The notes beneath the pieces are model-generated. The model was given only the letters and a program-made list of their open reading frames with translations. It made no database searches and was not told the DNA's origin. From positions 34,538,721 to 34,602,720 of the forward strand of contig CM030708.1 of assembly GCA_017979445.1 (NCBI GenBank): a DNA stretch of 64,000 bases, written 5' to 3'. The stretch comes from Akebia trifoliata (lineage: Eukaryota > Streptophyta > Magnoliopsida > Ranunculales > Lardizabalaceae). A program made the position numbers and the translations under genes. Of this stretch, positions 12,663-23,245 are shown one piece after another; within the stretch, counting starts at the first letter, position 1, and every line of letters starts with the position of its first letter.

Positions 12663-15600
12663 ATGGCGTACCAAAGGACGAAATTTCTGTTCTTTTTATG
12701 TGTTTTATCTTTCGCGGTCTCCGCACTTGGAGGGTTAGAACGGATTCCTATTGGTTTCTTTGATTTTCTACTCGATTTGGTTTTTTTTTCTTGGGTGCAT
12801 TGTGTTTCATAGATGTTTCTGTTAATCAAATTATTGTAGGAAAAGTTATTATGAGATTCTCCAAGTTTCGAAAGGTGCTTCGGACGAGCAGATCAAACGA
12901 GCTTATCGGAAGCTCGCTTTGAAGTACCATCCGGATAAGAACCAAGGAAATGAAGAGGCGAATAAGAGATTTGCAGAAATTAACAATGGTACGGAACCAT
13001 GGGATCACAAATGATTGAATTACTGAATTACATAACTACAGTTTTGTTTGAATAATTTCTCCTTTTAATTTTTCTTTTTGATGATTTACTATCAGCTTAT
13101 GAAGTGTTGTCGGATGGCGAGAAGAGGAATATCTACGATAGATATGGCGAGGACGGTCTGAAGCAGCATGCGGCGGGTGGTGGAAGGGGTGGAGGAGGGA
13201 TGAACATTCAAGACATCTTTAGCTCGTAAGATTTTTAAGCCCATCGATTATTGGTTTAATTTATGGAATTATTGAGCTATCAATAGTTGGAATTTGGATT
13301 TCTTGCTAACTGAAACTATGACAAATTTGAGTGATTTAAGCGCCATATCTTGGTGCATTTCTATAGCTTTCTCCAATTGTTCCATAGAGTTCGAAAATAT
13401 TGGATTTCATTTTTGTATTAACGTACAAAAGCCAATCTTTGTGTTTAAATTGAGTGGACACCTCTACTTCACCATAACCAATCCCAAACCCAAACCAGCT
13501 TACAAGATGTGAGATTGGGCCTAATGAACACATACTTCACGATTTTGTACATGTTCTGGTTCATCCAACTTTTGGCTAATTTAAACTGGGCCAGCTCTAC
13601 TTAACGACGACCAACCTAAAACCAGCTTACACGTTCTGATTGGGTCAAGTGAACAGAAACTTCACCATTTTGTACCATTTTTAAGTCATCCAACTTCTGG
13701 TTTATTAACCCCCCCTTTTTTTTTTCTTTTTGTTCAAAATTTATCTGGTCTCTTAGTGACGATTGATGAGAACTTTGGTTGGCTGGCTATGTGGACATTA
13801 AGGTGAGAAGTAGGGAACGGAAACATGTGAGCTTTTTGATAAAACTTGTTTGATAGATTCCAGTTGAAAGACAAAAAATGATGGGCCATATTATCAAGAA
13901 TAACACCAAGATTACCATTTCACTTGTTAGGGGTATAATTAGCCTATTTGCATCATGCAACTACAATGATGACCTACTTGTGGTGTTATTCATTTTCCTG
14001 ATGAGTGCTTTTGTACAGAGCAGAAACTATGTTTTGATTGTTGTCGAGCGTCAATTATTCCAGCAAGCAATTGGATTGGATCCAATTTTGGTAGTTCATG
14101 TATTAGAGACTCAAGTATGGATAATTTATCTGAATTTATGTTGTTGACTTTTTTCTTGGAGCAAACCATGTTTGATACGTGTATTATTTTTCAGGACTTT
14201 TTTGCATTTTTTATTTGGGGGTTTACTCTTGTCAGTTTTCAAAGTTTTGATTAATGCTGTATATCCTTGGTAATTCAATGAATGTTTCTTTTAGCTTCTT
14301 TGGTGGCGGTTCAGCAGAAGAGGAAGAAAGGGTTGTAAAAGGTGATGACGTAATTGTTGAACTGGATGCATCATTGGAAGATTTATACATGGGGGGCTCG
14401 TTGAAGGTATTAATGATGTTCTTGTTGACCTAATCCTCTATCATGTTTTACATAGTCCTGGAAATTTGATCTTGACTCTAGTGGTTAGCATATGTTTCTG
14501 GAGACAAACTATTTTAGCTTGGGTTAAACATTTATTGTTCTTGGGAATATCACTAGAAATGTCTGTCTTTAGCTTATTTTATTGCTTTCTTTCTGTGATC
14601 TAGATTGACTGTGCTTGGATAGGTTCCTCATCTTTTAGAATTTGCCAGTCGTAAAAGTTGATATTGCAGCCAATTTTCCGTCTGTTTTTTTGTTAATCTC
14701 TATCAAATTAATCAGGTGTGGAGGGAGAAAAACATTTTAAAGTCAGCCCCTGGTAAGAGGCGTTGTAACTGTCGGAATGAGGTCCATCACAAGCAAATTG
14801 CTCCTGGAATGTTTCAGCAAATGACAGAGCAGGTACACTTAATTATCAGTAGTTAATTAAAAAAATGCCTAAGAACTGTTTCAATAGGGTATTGGCAAGC
14901 TACTTGATATCATCCCTAGATATTATGGGGCTCTCCTACGACGATATTGCGAGGTTGCAACTTCCCTGGTACATTTTTGCGTATTAGCGTGAAAATGTTA
15001 TATTTTATATCTTTTCCATAGCCATGTTTTTTAGGGTGTGTTTGATTGCATGGAAAGTCATTTTCCATGGATTTTTTTTTTTTGAAAAGTACAATATTTT
15101 CCATGGATTTTGAAATTCAGGGAAAAGTTGAAGTGGAAAATGGGTAGGGTGGGAAAATCCAATTCCTCTATTTGATTTTATTTAGGAAATAATAATAATA
15201 ATATATAAAAAAACAGAGGAGAAGAAGGAGGGGGAAAATGACTTTCCCACTTATTTTCCATGTGTAATCGAACACACGCTTAATGTTTTTTCAATCCTTG
15301 CCACTTTATCTTAGAAGCTACGCTGATACCTGGCTCCATTAAAATAATTTTATTCTTCCATTTCAGGTCTGTGAGCAATGCCCAAACGTCAGATATGTAC
15401 GAGAGGGAAATTTTATTACTGTTGATATTGAGAAAGGGATGCAAGATGGGCAAGTAAGATTTCTTACAAACAAACACTATTCTATTTACTTGTTTCAAAT
15501 CAATCAATAACATAGTCAGCAAATTTATATTTTCTATTATTTACATAGAAATTATTTTCTAGTTCATTCTTTAATCATTAAATGATGGACAAAATTCTCA

Positions 15601-17300
15601 TATCTAAACCCTCTAGCATATTTTTTGAGAAAGTGAATTAGAAAAAAAGACTACCATTCATCATAGATGTAATAGGTGCTCTTCGGTGCTACTCCTCCGT
15701 TAGTTCATGATGCTTTGAACAGTAAGTTTTATTGTGCATGCATTTCTCTTCTTCCTGTTGACAATACAAATAGTATGTGTATGAGCAGTCACATATCACG
15801 TTGTGTTTTGGGTTTAGTACTACATAGGTCAAATTTGTTGGGATGTGGTATAAAGATTTTCTGTTGTTAAAGATAGCCTTTTCTCTGTTAATATTTTTTG
15901 GTTCCTTAAGCTAATAGTGACTGGGCATATTACAGGAGGTAGTATTTTATGAAGATGGTGAGCCTAAAATAGATGGAGAAGCTGGAGATCTAAAGGTCTT
16001 GTCCATCCATTTGCTTTGACTTTATAATGCATTCTGCTGATACAAACCATTGACTTGACAGTAATGTCTGTCTGATGCAGTTTCGGATTCATACGGCACC
16101 TCATGATCGCTTCAGAAGGGAAGGCAATGACCTGCACACTACTGTTACAATTACTCTGGTAACTATTTTTATTTTTATCGAGTTCCACTTTATTTTATGT
16201 TCATTCTTTATGGTTGTCAATAATCCACTCGACTTCTTAATTCTAATTTGTCTTTTAATAGTGAAGAATACTGTATTTTCTTGAGTCATCTTGTCTGCAA
16301 GTAAGCAATCTCTTAATGGTCATGCTCCCCTTAAACCATGGCTGCCTTACCTGCTGCTATCTGTGAGAGATACTAAGCACACAACTGCTCCTCGACTGCT
16401 TCCAAATAAAAAACCATTGGCCAGTTCTACCGTCTTTAATGCATGCAATCTTCATATTAGTACATTTTTCTTTCAGTTTTTTGTTATTTATTTAGTTCTA
16501 TAAGTGCCTTGAGAACAAATCTGAAATGTGGGGACGTAAAACCTGTGAAAAATCGCAAGAGCAAAGATAGCACAATCGCACAAAACACAAGGGTTTACGT
16601 GGTTCGGTGATGTACCTACATCCACGAAACAGAACAAGAACAACCACTATTTTCTCTCTTTAAGTTTTACAGCCCTAGAGATCTCTATCTATATAATCAA
16701 GAGTTGCCAAAACAAGTAAAACTCCTCAAGACATTTACACAACAAAACCTAAAGAAACCGAAAGATGCTCCATCATTTTACTTATTTCAGCTATTTGAGT
16801 AATGAAATGGTCTAACTGAAGGTGGGAACTAATGGTTCGTGTGCTCTAAAATTTAGGCAACAGTTGTTCCGACTAAGGGTATAGACTGATGGACATCGTT
16901 TGGGCTTGACGCACTTGTAATTTTTAACCCGAAGGATTTCTCCTCTTAACTATTTCATGGTACTTCATCTTTCAGGTTCAAGCTCTTGCTGGTTTTGAAA
17001 AGACCATTAAACACCTTGACGATCATTTAGTGGATATCAGCTCGAAGGTGAGCACAAATGCACGCTTTGCTCCTTTTGATATTTCCCATTCTTTTTTGAG
17101 CTCTTGAAAAGGCAAAATAATGATACAATGATAACCTTCAGGGAATTACTGTACCCAAGGAGGTGAGGAAGTTTAAAAGAGAAGGGATGCCGTTACATTT
17201 TAGCTCGAAGAAGGGAGACTTATATGTCACTTTTGAGGTTCTATTCCCTACTTCACTAACAGAAAACCAAAAGACCAAGATCAAGGAGGTTCTTGGTTAG
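12663..17300 (+). CDS. ERDJ3B: ER-lumenal DnaJ co-chaperone, ERdj3B type
   Basis: Exons: 12663-12733, 12840-12988, 13096-13225, 14295-14406, 14716-14832, 15367-15453, 15936-15995, 16081-16158, 16976-17047, 17142-17300 (stop TAG); 344 residues. It delivers unfolded clients to the ER Hsp70 BiP and stimulates its ATPase; Arabidopsis ERdj3B works with SDF2. Residues 1-22 form a signal peptide ([18 protein letters not shown]). The J domain follows directly (about 25-90) with HPD at residues 54-56. Next come a G-rich linker (GGGRGGGG) and a substrate-binding part whose cysteines C171-x-C173 and C195-x2-C198 match the reduced cysteine pattern of ERdj3 proteins rather than the four zinc repeats of type I DnaJ. 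There is no KDEL-like end, as in other ERdj3B proteins, which are held by partners. The promoter has an ERSE. Length agrees with the roughly 346-residue Arabidopsis protein. Confidence 0.95.
13461..13706. repeat. Direct duplication of about 120 bp in ERdj3B intron 3
   Basis: Copy A (about 13461-13582) and copy B (about 13594-13706) share AACCAGCTTACA, TGATTGGG-like, ACTTCACxATTTTGTAC and TCATCCAACTT words in the same order and orientation, with clear divergence between them. Confidence 0.6.
15032..15281. mobile_element. MITE in ERdj3B intron 5, about 250 bp
   Basis: The left end GGGTGTGTTTGATTGCATGG is matched in inverted form by CCATGTGTAATCGAACACAC at the right; inside both arms AAAGTCATTTTCC is also inverted. 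TGTGTTTGATTG-type termini are common in plant hAT-like MITEs. No coding capacity. Confidence 0.65.
16535..16760. repeat. LTR-like repeat fragment in ERdj3B intron 8
   Basis: Contains GGTTTACGTGGTTCGGTGAT followed by TGTACCTACATCCACG, a word string found in many plant LTR or TRIM-like repeats. A diverged version occurs in TAF13 intron 2 at about 24725-24790. No ends, primer-binding site or reading frame could be defined. Confidence 0.35.
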
Positions 17301-18391
17301 GATCAGATTGATTTTTTGTTTTGTTTTGTGGGTCTGAAGATGCTCCCATTGTACCAATATGTAATCAATTTGAAGGCTTAGACAGCTCAAGATGATTTCC
17401 GCAAAATTAGTAATTTATGTTTGATGGATGTCTATGTTGTAACTTGTAACCCTTGTCAGTGTCCCAGTTTTAGTGGGGAGATTTTGTATCTTATTTTCCC
17501 CTTTTACATGATATATAGTTCTATTTAGTTTGGATGTGAAGGTTTAATATGTGTTAGCCATTTCGTTCGCTAAATTTGAATATGGAGGGAAAAAAGTAAG
17601 AATAAATTTTTAGGCTTCAAAGGTTCGATCAAGATACCATCTGTTTAAAACTAATTTAATCTCCTTCAAGGTTGGTTTCTTGCTTGTTTGGTTGAACTGG
17701 TTCAGACGAATGGATGGAATGGAAAGCACATCTTCGTGTATTTCTGGATCCACATTTGAAGCTGAGGATAAAGAGGTGTTTTTATACTCCTGTTAGTTAT
17801 GAGAATTTATTTTTTTGAATCATATTACATAGTCAGTGGATTTGAGAGAGTATTTTTATTATATTTTCAAGACATGATGGTTATTGTTTTTCTTGTTTGG
17901 ATTGAGAGAAATGGAGAGAAGAAAAGAATAAATAAATGAGTTCCTCTCTATTTCTCTTATTTAGATTGTTAAGTGGAGGAGAGAAAAAAAGCGTAAATTT
18001 TCTTTTTTTTCAAAAGTGGAGAGAAAATGAGATAAATCCTTTTAAGATATTTTAAATTTTCAAAATTATCCCAAGCTCTCTCTTATCAATCCAAACGTTG
18101 TGGAGAGAAAATGAATTTCTCTTTTCTCCAATTCTCTCTACTATCCAAACATAGTATTAAGTATAAAGTTCTAATCACTTATAAGGAATGAAAATAAAAG
18201 ACGAGGGCACTTAGGTTATTTTTTACTAATTGACTAGAGTAGACCAAGGTCAAGAGAATTTTCAGATTTAAATGTGTATATCAAATCGGAAATAGATAAA
18301 TTCTGCATAAATAAAAAATCACAATCTTGGTAGAAGACACGTGGCACGCAATCAGAATTTGGGGTTAAAAGTTCCCTGTCCAGTGAAACGA
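17301..18391. other. ERdj3B 3' UTR and spacer
   Basis: No gene. The first 250 bases are probably 3' UTR. A MITE-like element lies at 17893-18152. The rest is AT-rich. Confidence 0.55.
17893..18152. mobile_element. hAT-like MITE, about 260 bp
   Basis: Left end TTGTTTGGATTGAGAGAAAT and right end ATTCTCTCTACTATCCAAAC are imperfect inverted repeats, with many GGAGAGAA / TTCTCTCC words inside giving further self-complementarity. No coding capacity. Confidence 0.6.
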
Positions 18392-18463
18392 GGGGCGTTG
18401 CGAGAATCGAACTCGCGACCTCTCGCACCCGAAGCGAGAATCATACCACTAGACCAAACGCCC
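18392..18463 (-). tRNA. tRNA-Pro (anticodon CGG)
   Basis: On the minus strand the sequence folds as a full cloverleaf: acceptor stem GGGCGTT paired with AACGCCC, a short D arm around TAGTGGTAT, anticodon stem CTCGC/GCGAG with loop TTCGGGT (anticodon CGG, proline), and T stem GCGAG/CTCGC around TTCGATT. The A box (TGGTCTAGTGG) and B box (GAGTTCGATTC) of RNA polymerase III are intact. There is no intron and CCA is not encoded, as usual in nuclear genes. A TTTT tract lies about 20 bases downstream on the minus strand. It is oriented away from the ZMAT2 gene, whose coding start is about 300 bp away. Confidence 0.95.
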
Positions 18464-18758
18464 ACTTTATTTTGCAAATCTCGTAACCTTATATTTTTCC
18501 ATTGTACTCTCTCTCTCTCTCTCTGCTCTTCAAAGCAAGCCCTACTCCGCAGAGCAAAAGATTTCTCTCAAACACTGATTTTAGAAACCAAGTTGTGGTG
18601 TTAGATCCAAGTCTATTGAAGATTTTGAGTTGGTTTCGATCAATTTTGGTTCTTTGTTCTCTTCGATCTTCCCTAACACTCTAGGGTTTTCGTGAAGATA
18701 ATTCAATAACAACAATCCAGGTATTCGATCTAGCTTCTTCAAATTAAAGACTAATTCG

Positions 18759-21750
18759 ATGTCTCAGTCGAAACCTAATGTAAGTTTCTCCACTGTCGAA
18801 TCAATGATGAAATTTTTTAGGTTTCTCGATTTTTTTTTTTTTTCTAACTATGATAATGGCTGTTTTTTATTTGAACTTCTCGCTTCTTCTTGTGTAAATT
18901 AGGCAGCTGGAGTCGACAATACTTTTCGAAGAAAATTCAATCGAGAAGAGTATTTGGAACGAGCTCGTGAACGCGAAGAACGGGTTATAATTCAATTTCT
19001 CATTTAAAATGGATTAATTCCCTAATAATTTCATACCCTTTGGTTTTGAATTACTTCTACTCATGTTTGTTAATTGGGCATTGTGTCTTAGGAGGAGGGC
19101 GAAGGCCGGTTTAAATCGAAGTGTAAGTTTGATTAGTTTCTAGTATTTCTTTTTCTTGTTAATGATCTTCTTGTATTGCGAAAATTTTGATTTTTATGAA
19201 CTATGATGTTCTAACATTATTGATGGAAAAAAAAAAAAAAATGCAGCAAAAGGTCCTCCAGTGCAAAGAAAACCTTTGAAGCATAGGGATTATGAAGTGG
19301 ACCTTGAATCTCGATTGGGAAAAACTCAGGTTAGCTGTAATCTTCTTGTTTTGTTGTATTGGTGAAATTGCATTGTTTGTTGTTCGATTTATTTTACATT
19401 CTTTGTTCAATTGTAGGGGCAGTTCTTAATTAACTTATCTTTTGGTTATGTAAAATAGTTTGTTCTCTTGAAGGCATGTGTTTGATTTTTGCTGTTGATT
19501 AGTTAATTTCTGATAGGATGGGTTGGGTTGGTGAAATTTTTAATAAAGCTCGGATGCCAACTTGGTGATCCAAATGAAAATAACACGACTGTTGATTTGT
19601 TATTTTATTTTGCTTGGCAAGCAAGGGGGTTAGTGGTAAGCATGAAAGTGGATTCAATAGGTTTTGAACCTAGGTCGTGGGATCAACACTCCGCACCGTG
19701 GTTTTAAAACTAGTTTTGACAACTTATCTCGTCCATGAACGAGACTGAGTTGTCTCAAACGAGATATCCGATTTATATGAGTCTTCTTGGACGAGATTTT
19801 AAAAAAGGCCTTAGAATTAGAACAAACCATGTCTTTGAGACGACTTGTCAACACGTCTCGTTGGTGGATGATACCGAGATACCTCGGACGAGTCGTCTCG
19901 GTCTCGGACGAGGTTTAAAACCATGCTCCACATGCCTTACCAACTTGGCTAAATTGCCACATTCAACCAGCAATTGCTAATTTTTCATATAATTGTTATT
20001 TTGTAAATAAATAATTGCAAAGTTCAACCAACGATACAAATGAGGTAGGTGGGCATGGGAGCTACGCTCAACCAATCTCGAAAAGGGGAAGAGATAAATT
20101 CAATCTACTTGAGTTGTTTTTTTTTTTTTTATAATGCTGGAGCTCTTTTCTTCTATGAATAAAAAATGATCGAAAGTTCAGTTGCGACCTCTAGGTAATC
20201 CTTGAATTTGGATATTTTTCCTAGTTCTCTTCCCATGAAATTCTTTATCTGAGAGCATGTATTGGAACCAAATGAAGTTTGATTGCTTCTCTGGAGAATA
20301 TATAATTGACTCTTGTCAGTCACGTGATTCATGACTTTTGGGGTGTTCTATGTTGCAGGTCGTTACTCCAATAGCACCTCTTAGCCAGCAGGTATCCTCT
20401 ATAGATTTTCTCACTCTTTTGGTTTATTTCAAGTGAATCATTCTCTTTCACATTTTTTTTACGACTATATATTTGATTAGATTCATCATTCAATGTTTTT
20501 ACAAAGCCAAGAAAAATTCCGGTCATTTTCTTATAATTTATGTTCGGTGCTTTATTCTTTTGCAGGCTGGATACTACTGCTCGGTTTGTGAATGTGTTGT
20601 AAAGGATTCTGCAAACTACTTGGACCATATCAATGGGAAGAAACGTATGTGGTTGGTTGTCCATAAACATATCACTTAATGTATTTATTCTCATGCACCA
20701 TACTTTACCCGTTTTTTTAATTGTTTCTTATGGTTCTTCTAACTTGCTTCTTAGATCAAAGAGCTTTGGGTATGTCAATGCGGGTAGAGCGGGCATCTCT
20801 TCAACAGGTAACATACCATTCATTAGTTAACAGGCCCTATGATTAAGCACTACAAATATCATCACTTTGTTTTACTGGGAAATTAAGACAAGCCTGTAGA
20901 CATGAATATAATTCACATGGATGTAGAGAACTTATTGTCCTATAGTCCTGATTTGGGATTTCTTATTTACAGAAAATAAGGTTTCCAATTTGGGGAACCT
21001 CTAGGAGTAGCCACAAAGTACATTGGGTATTTTCCAAATTATGAAATGACAAAACATACATGCAGATAATAACTATTTTAGAACACCGAACGCTTAAACA
21101 TCCAAGATGCGATGCATCAATATTTGACATGTGACCAAGATAAGCCTCTTGAGACATAAATATTCCATGTAACACAAGCACAAGTAGTAATAGGAAAAGT
21201 TTTCCAATGTTTGCACAGGTCCAAGATCGATTTGAAATTCTCAAGAAGCAGAAAGTTGAGGGAAGTTTTACGGAGCAAGGTAAGATTTCAAAAGAGAAAG
21301 AAAATCCAAATACTTTAAGGTTATGTACCACGATGTACTTTTATTGATTAACTAAATTTTCATACTTAAACCTGGAAACCATATTTTCCTTTGCTCGATT
21401 AGTTGAGAAGCATGGGGCTCACTCCCATCTTATCTGTGAAAAATAAAAGAGAACAAAAAAATAATGATAAGTTTTATCTTGGTTTCAGATTTAGATGACC
21501 GGATCCTAAAACAACAACAAGAAGAGGAAGAACGGAAGCGCCAACGCCGAGAAAGGAAGAAAGAGAAGAAGGTTAGTTACACTTCACATGGATTTTCTTT
21601 TTTTCTCTCTTTAGTTTTATTATTTCAAAATGGTTTGTTGCTGATTTATTCTGGTCTCAGAAAGAGAAGGCTGCAGTGGAAGAGGCTGAGGGAGACCCTG
21701 ACGTTGCAGCAATGATGGGATTTGGAGGTTTTGGTTCATCCAAAAAATGA
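18759..21750 (+). CDS. ZMAT2: Zinc finger matrin-type protein 2 homologue (Snu23-like, spliceosomal)
   Basis: Exons: 18759-18779, 18903-18983, 19092-19122, 19247-19329, 20359-20391, 20566-20644, 20755-20807, 21219-21279, 21489-21571, 21661-21750 (stop TGA); 204 residues. ZMAT2/Snu23 is a protein of the U4/U6.U5 tri-snRNP and pre-catalytic spliceosome, so it acts in nuclear splicing. The N-terminal [18 protein letters not shown] and [17 protein letters not shown] blocks are typical. The zinc finger has C88, C91, H104 and H110 ([20 protein letters not shown]), the U1-type spacing, followed by [19 protein letters not shown]. After it come a Lys/Arg/Glu-rich helix and the conserved acidic then [10 protein letters not shown] end. 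Length equals other plant members. Exons as short as 21 and 31 nt are easily missed by gene finders. A 5' UTR intron may start at the CCAG-GTATTC near 18720 (not modelled). Confidence 0.95.
19620..19980 (-). mobile_element. tRNA-derived SINE in ZMAT2 intron 4, split by a MITE
   Basis: Read on the minus strand, an A-box-like TTTAGCCAAGTTGGTAAGGC (about 19939-19958) is followed, after removal of the inserted element at 19697-19925, by a B-box-like CCTAGGTTCAAAACC (about 19658-19675). The split halves fit a tRNA-related SINE head. No clear tail was defined. Confidence 0.5.
19697..19925. mobile_element. MITE of 229 bp with GGTTTTAAA termini
   Basis: Ends CGTGGTTTTAAAAC and GGTTTAAAACCATG are inverted repeats. 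The flanks CTCCGCAC and CTCCACAT look like a decayed 8-bp target duplication (six of eight match), which suggests a hAT-type element. The interior is rich in CTCGTC/GACGAG and GAGACG words. Relatives lie at 33649-33865 and 36698-36928. Confidence 0.65.
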
Positions 21751-21795
21751 ATAATGCTTGGAAGTTTTTTTCAATGTTACCATCTCTTTCACCTG

Positions 21796-21827
<32 letters not shown>

Positions 21828-23245
21828 CATGTTGCCTAAGTTCTCTTCCAGAAATTTATGTTTCAGAATGACTGAATTCTTTGTAAGAGAACAGTCTAAT
21901 CTAGTTATGTTTATCTTCCTCAAGGTTGTAAGCTGTTTATTTCTGTTTTTCAATACTTCTGGTCATCATTTTCATCTGTGACGCCTGTCTACAAAGAAGC
22001 ATTGCATCTTTCTCTAAATCCAAACTTTGATCTCCTCCAATTTGAGCTGCACTAAAAGTTCCATACTCTGATTATCTCTCATGAAAAATAAAACCATCTA
22101 CACTAAGAGCGGGAGGAGATGTGATCATTGGAAATTGATTATTAGTTATTTTGTTATTGAAGTGACGTTGAAACCCATTTTGAATATAAATATATCTAGA
22201 ACCAGAATCTATGATATTATGATATTTCTGGCTCCTATTGATATAAATGATTGTCCTGGTTCCTGTTGATACTGATTCCACTACGGAAATAGGTGCATAT
22301 AGAAGGATCCAGTTGGGTATCATGGCGTGTTCAATAAGAAGAAAGGGGAAAAGTGGAAAAAATATTCTCTAAAGGAGCTGGCCTTGACACTAACACGCTC
22401 CGAGAACTAAATGTTTCTGATTCCAATGCAGAAATAGATGAACCCAAAATCCAGATGATCTGGCTCTGATTTAATTGGGTAATTTTATTTCTAAAATAGC
22501 TGTATACAAAATCAGGATAATCTGCTCTTATTCTAATCAAGTATCAGGGAGGGGTATGGCAAAACCCTTTCCTTAATAACATAATAAGATTTTGGGCCTT
22601 ACTAAGGGTAGTTTTTGCTCAAATGGATTACAACATCAGAAATCCAACCCCACAGCCTTACTAAGGGTAGTTTTTGCTCAAATGGATATCAACATCAGAA
22701 ATCCAACACCACAGCCCTCTTTAAATTTCATCAAAAAGCTAGAAAATTCTTTTGAAAAATGGACAGCTACCGGACTTCCACTTAACTCCCAAACAGTGAA
22801 AAATAACTTCTTCCTTTTTTGAATTTTTGTCTTCAAAAACCATGAAGCATCTGATCATGTTTTTAAATGCCAAGAGGTCCAAGGACCCTTAGTAAGGGTG
22901 AAATCCTTTACTTAGACTAGGGGGCTCATAGCGAAATGTAGTACGTAAGTTACATAACCAGATGACATAACTTGGTGATGATAATGCACTATTGTGCTTG
23001 GGCACTTTTTTGTAGAGGATGCAGCATCAAATTAAGCCAAAATTCCAAGCATTGCAGGTTTAAAGTGGAGCTTCCAGAAAGAAAGAAAAAAATTCTAAAA
23101 CATTTAGAAAAGATCTAAATAGAGAAAAATAACTATAACTGACAATCTTCATGTGTATTTATAGAGGAAGCTGTCATGTACACAGCAGGAACCACCTAAA
23201 AGGCAGAACCCCAAAGAAAGGAATTGGTCTAGTGTTTTTCCCATA
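21751..23245. other. Convergent spacer between ZMAT2 and TAF13
   Basis: No gene. It includes both 3' UTRs, a (GA)n tract at 21800-21828, and an element with CCTTACTAAGG ends at 22597-22908. Confidence 0.6.
22597..22908. mobile_element. Element with CTTACTAAGGGT inverted ends and a 59-bp internal duplication
   Basis: Starts CCTTACTAAGGGTAGTTTTT and ends near CCCTTAGTAAGGGTGAAATC. Its first 59 bp (22597-22655) are repeated directly at 22656-22714. A related copy at about 36276-36626 has only one copy of this block, so the duplication arose here. The interior words AAATTTCATC, GAACTTCCACTTAACTCC and AACAGTGAAAAATAA are kept in both. No reading frame. Confidence 0.55.
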
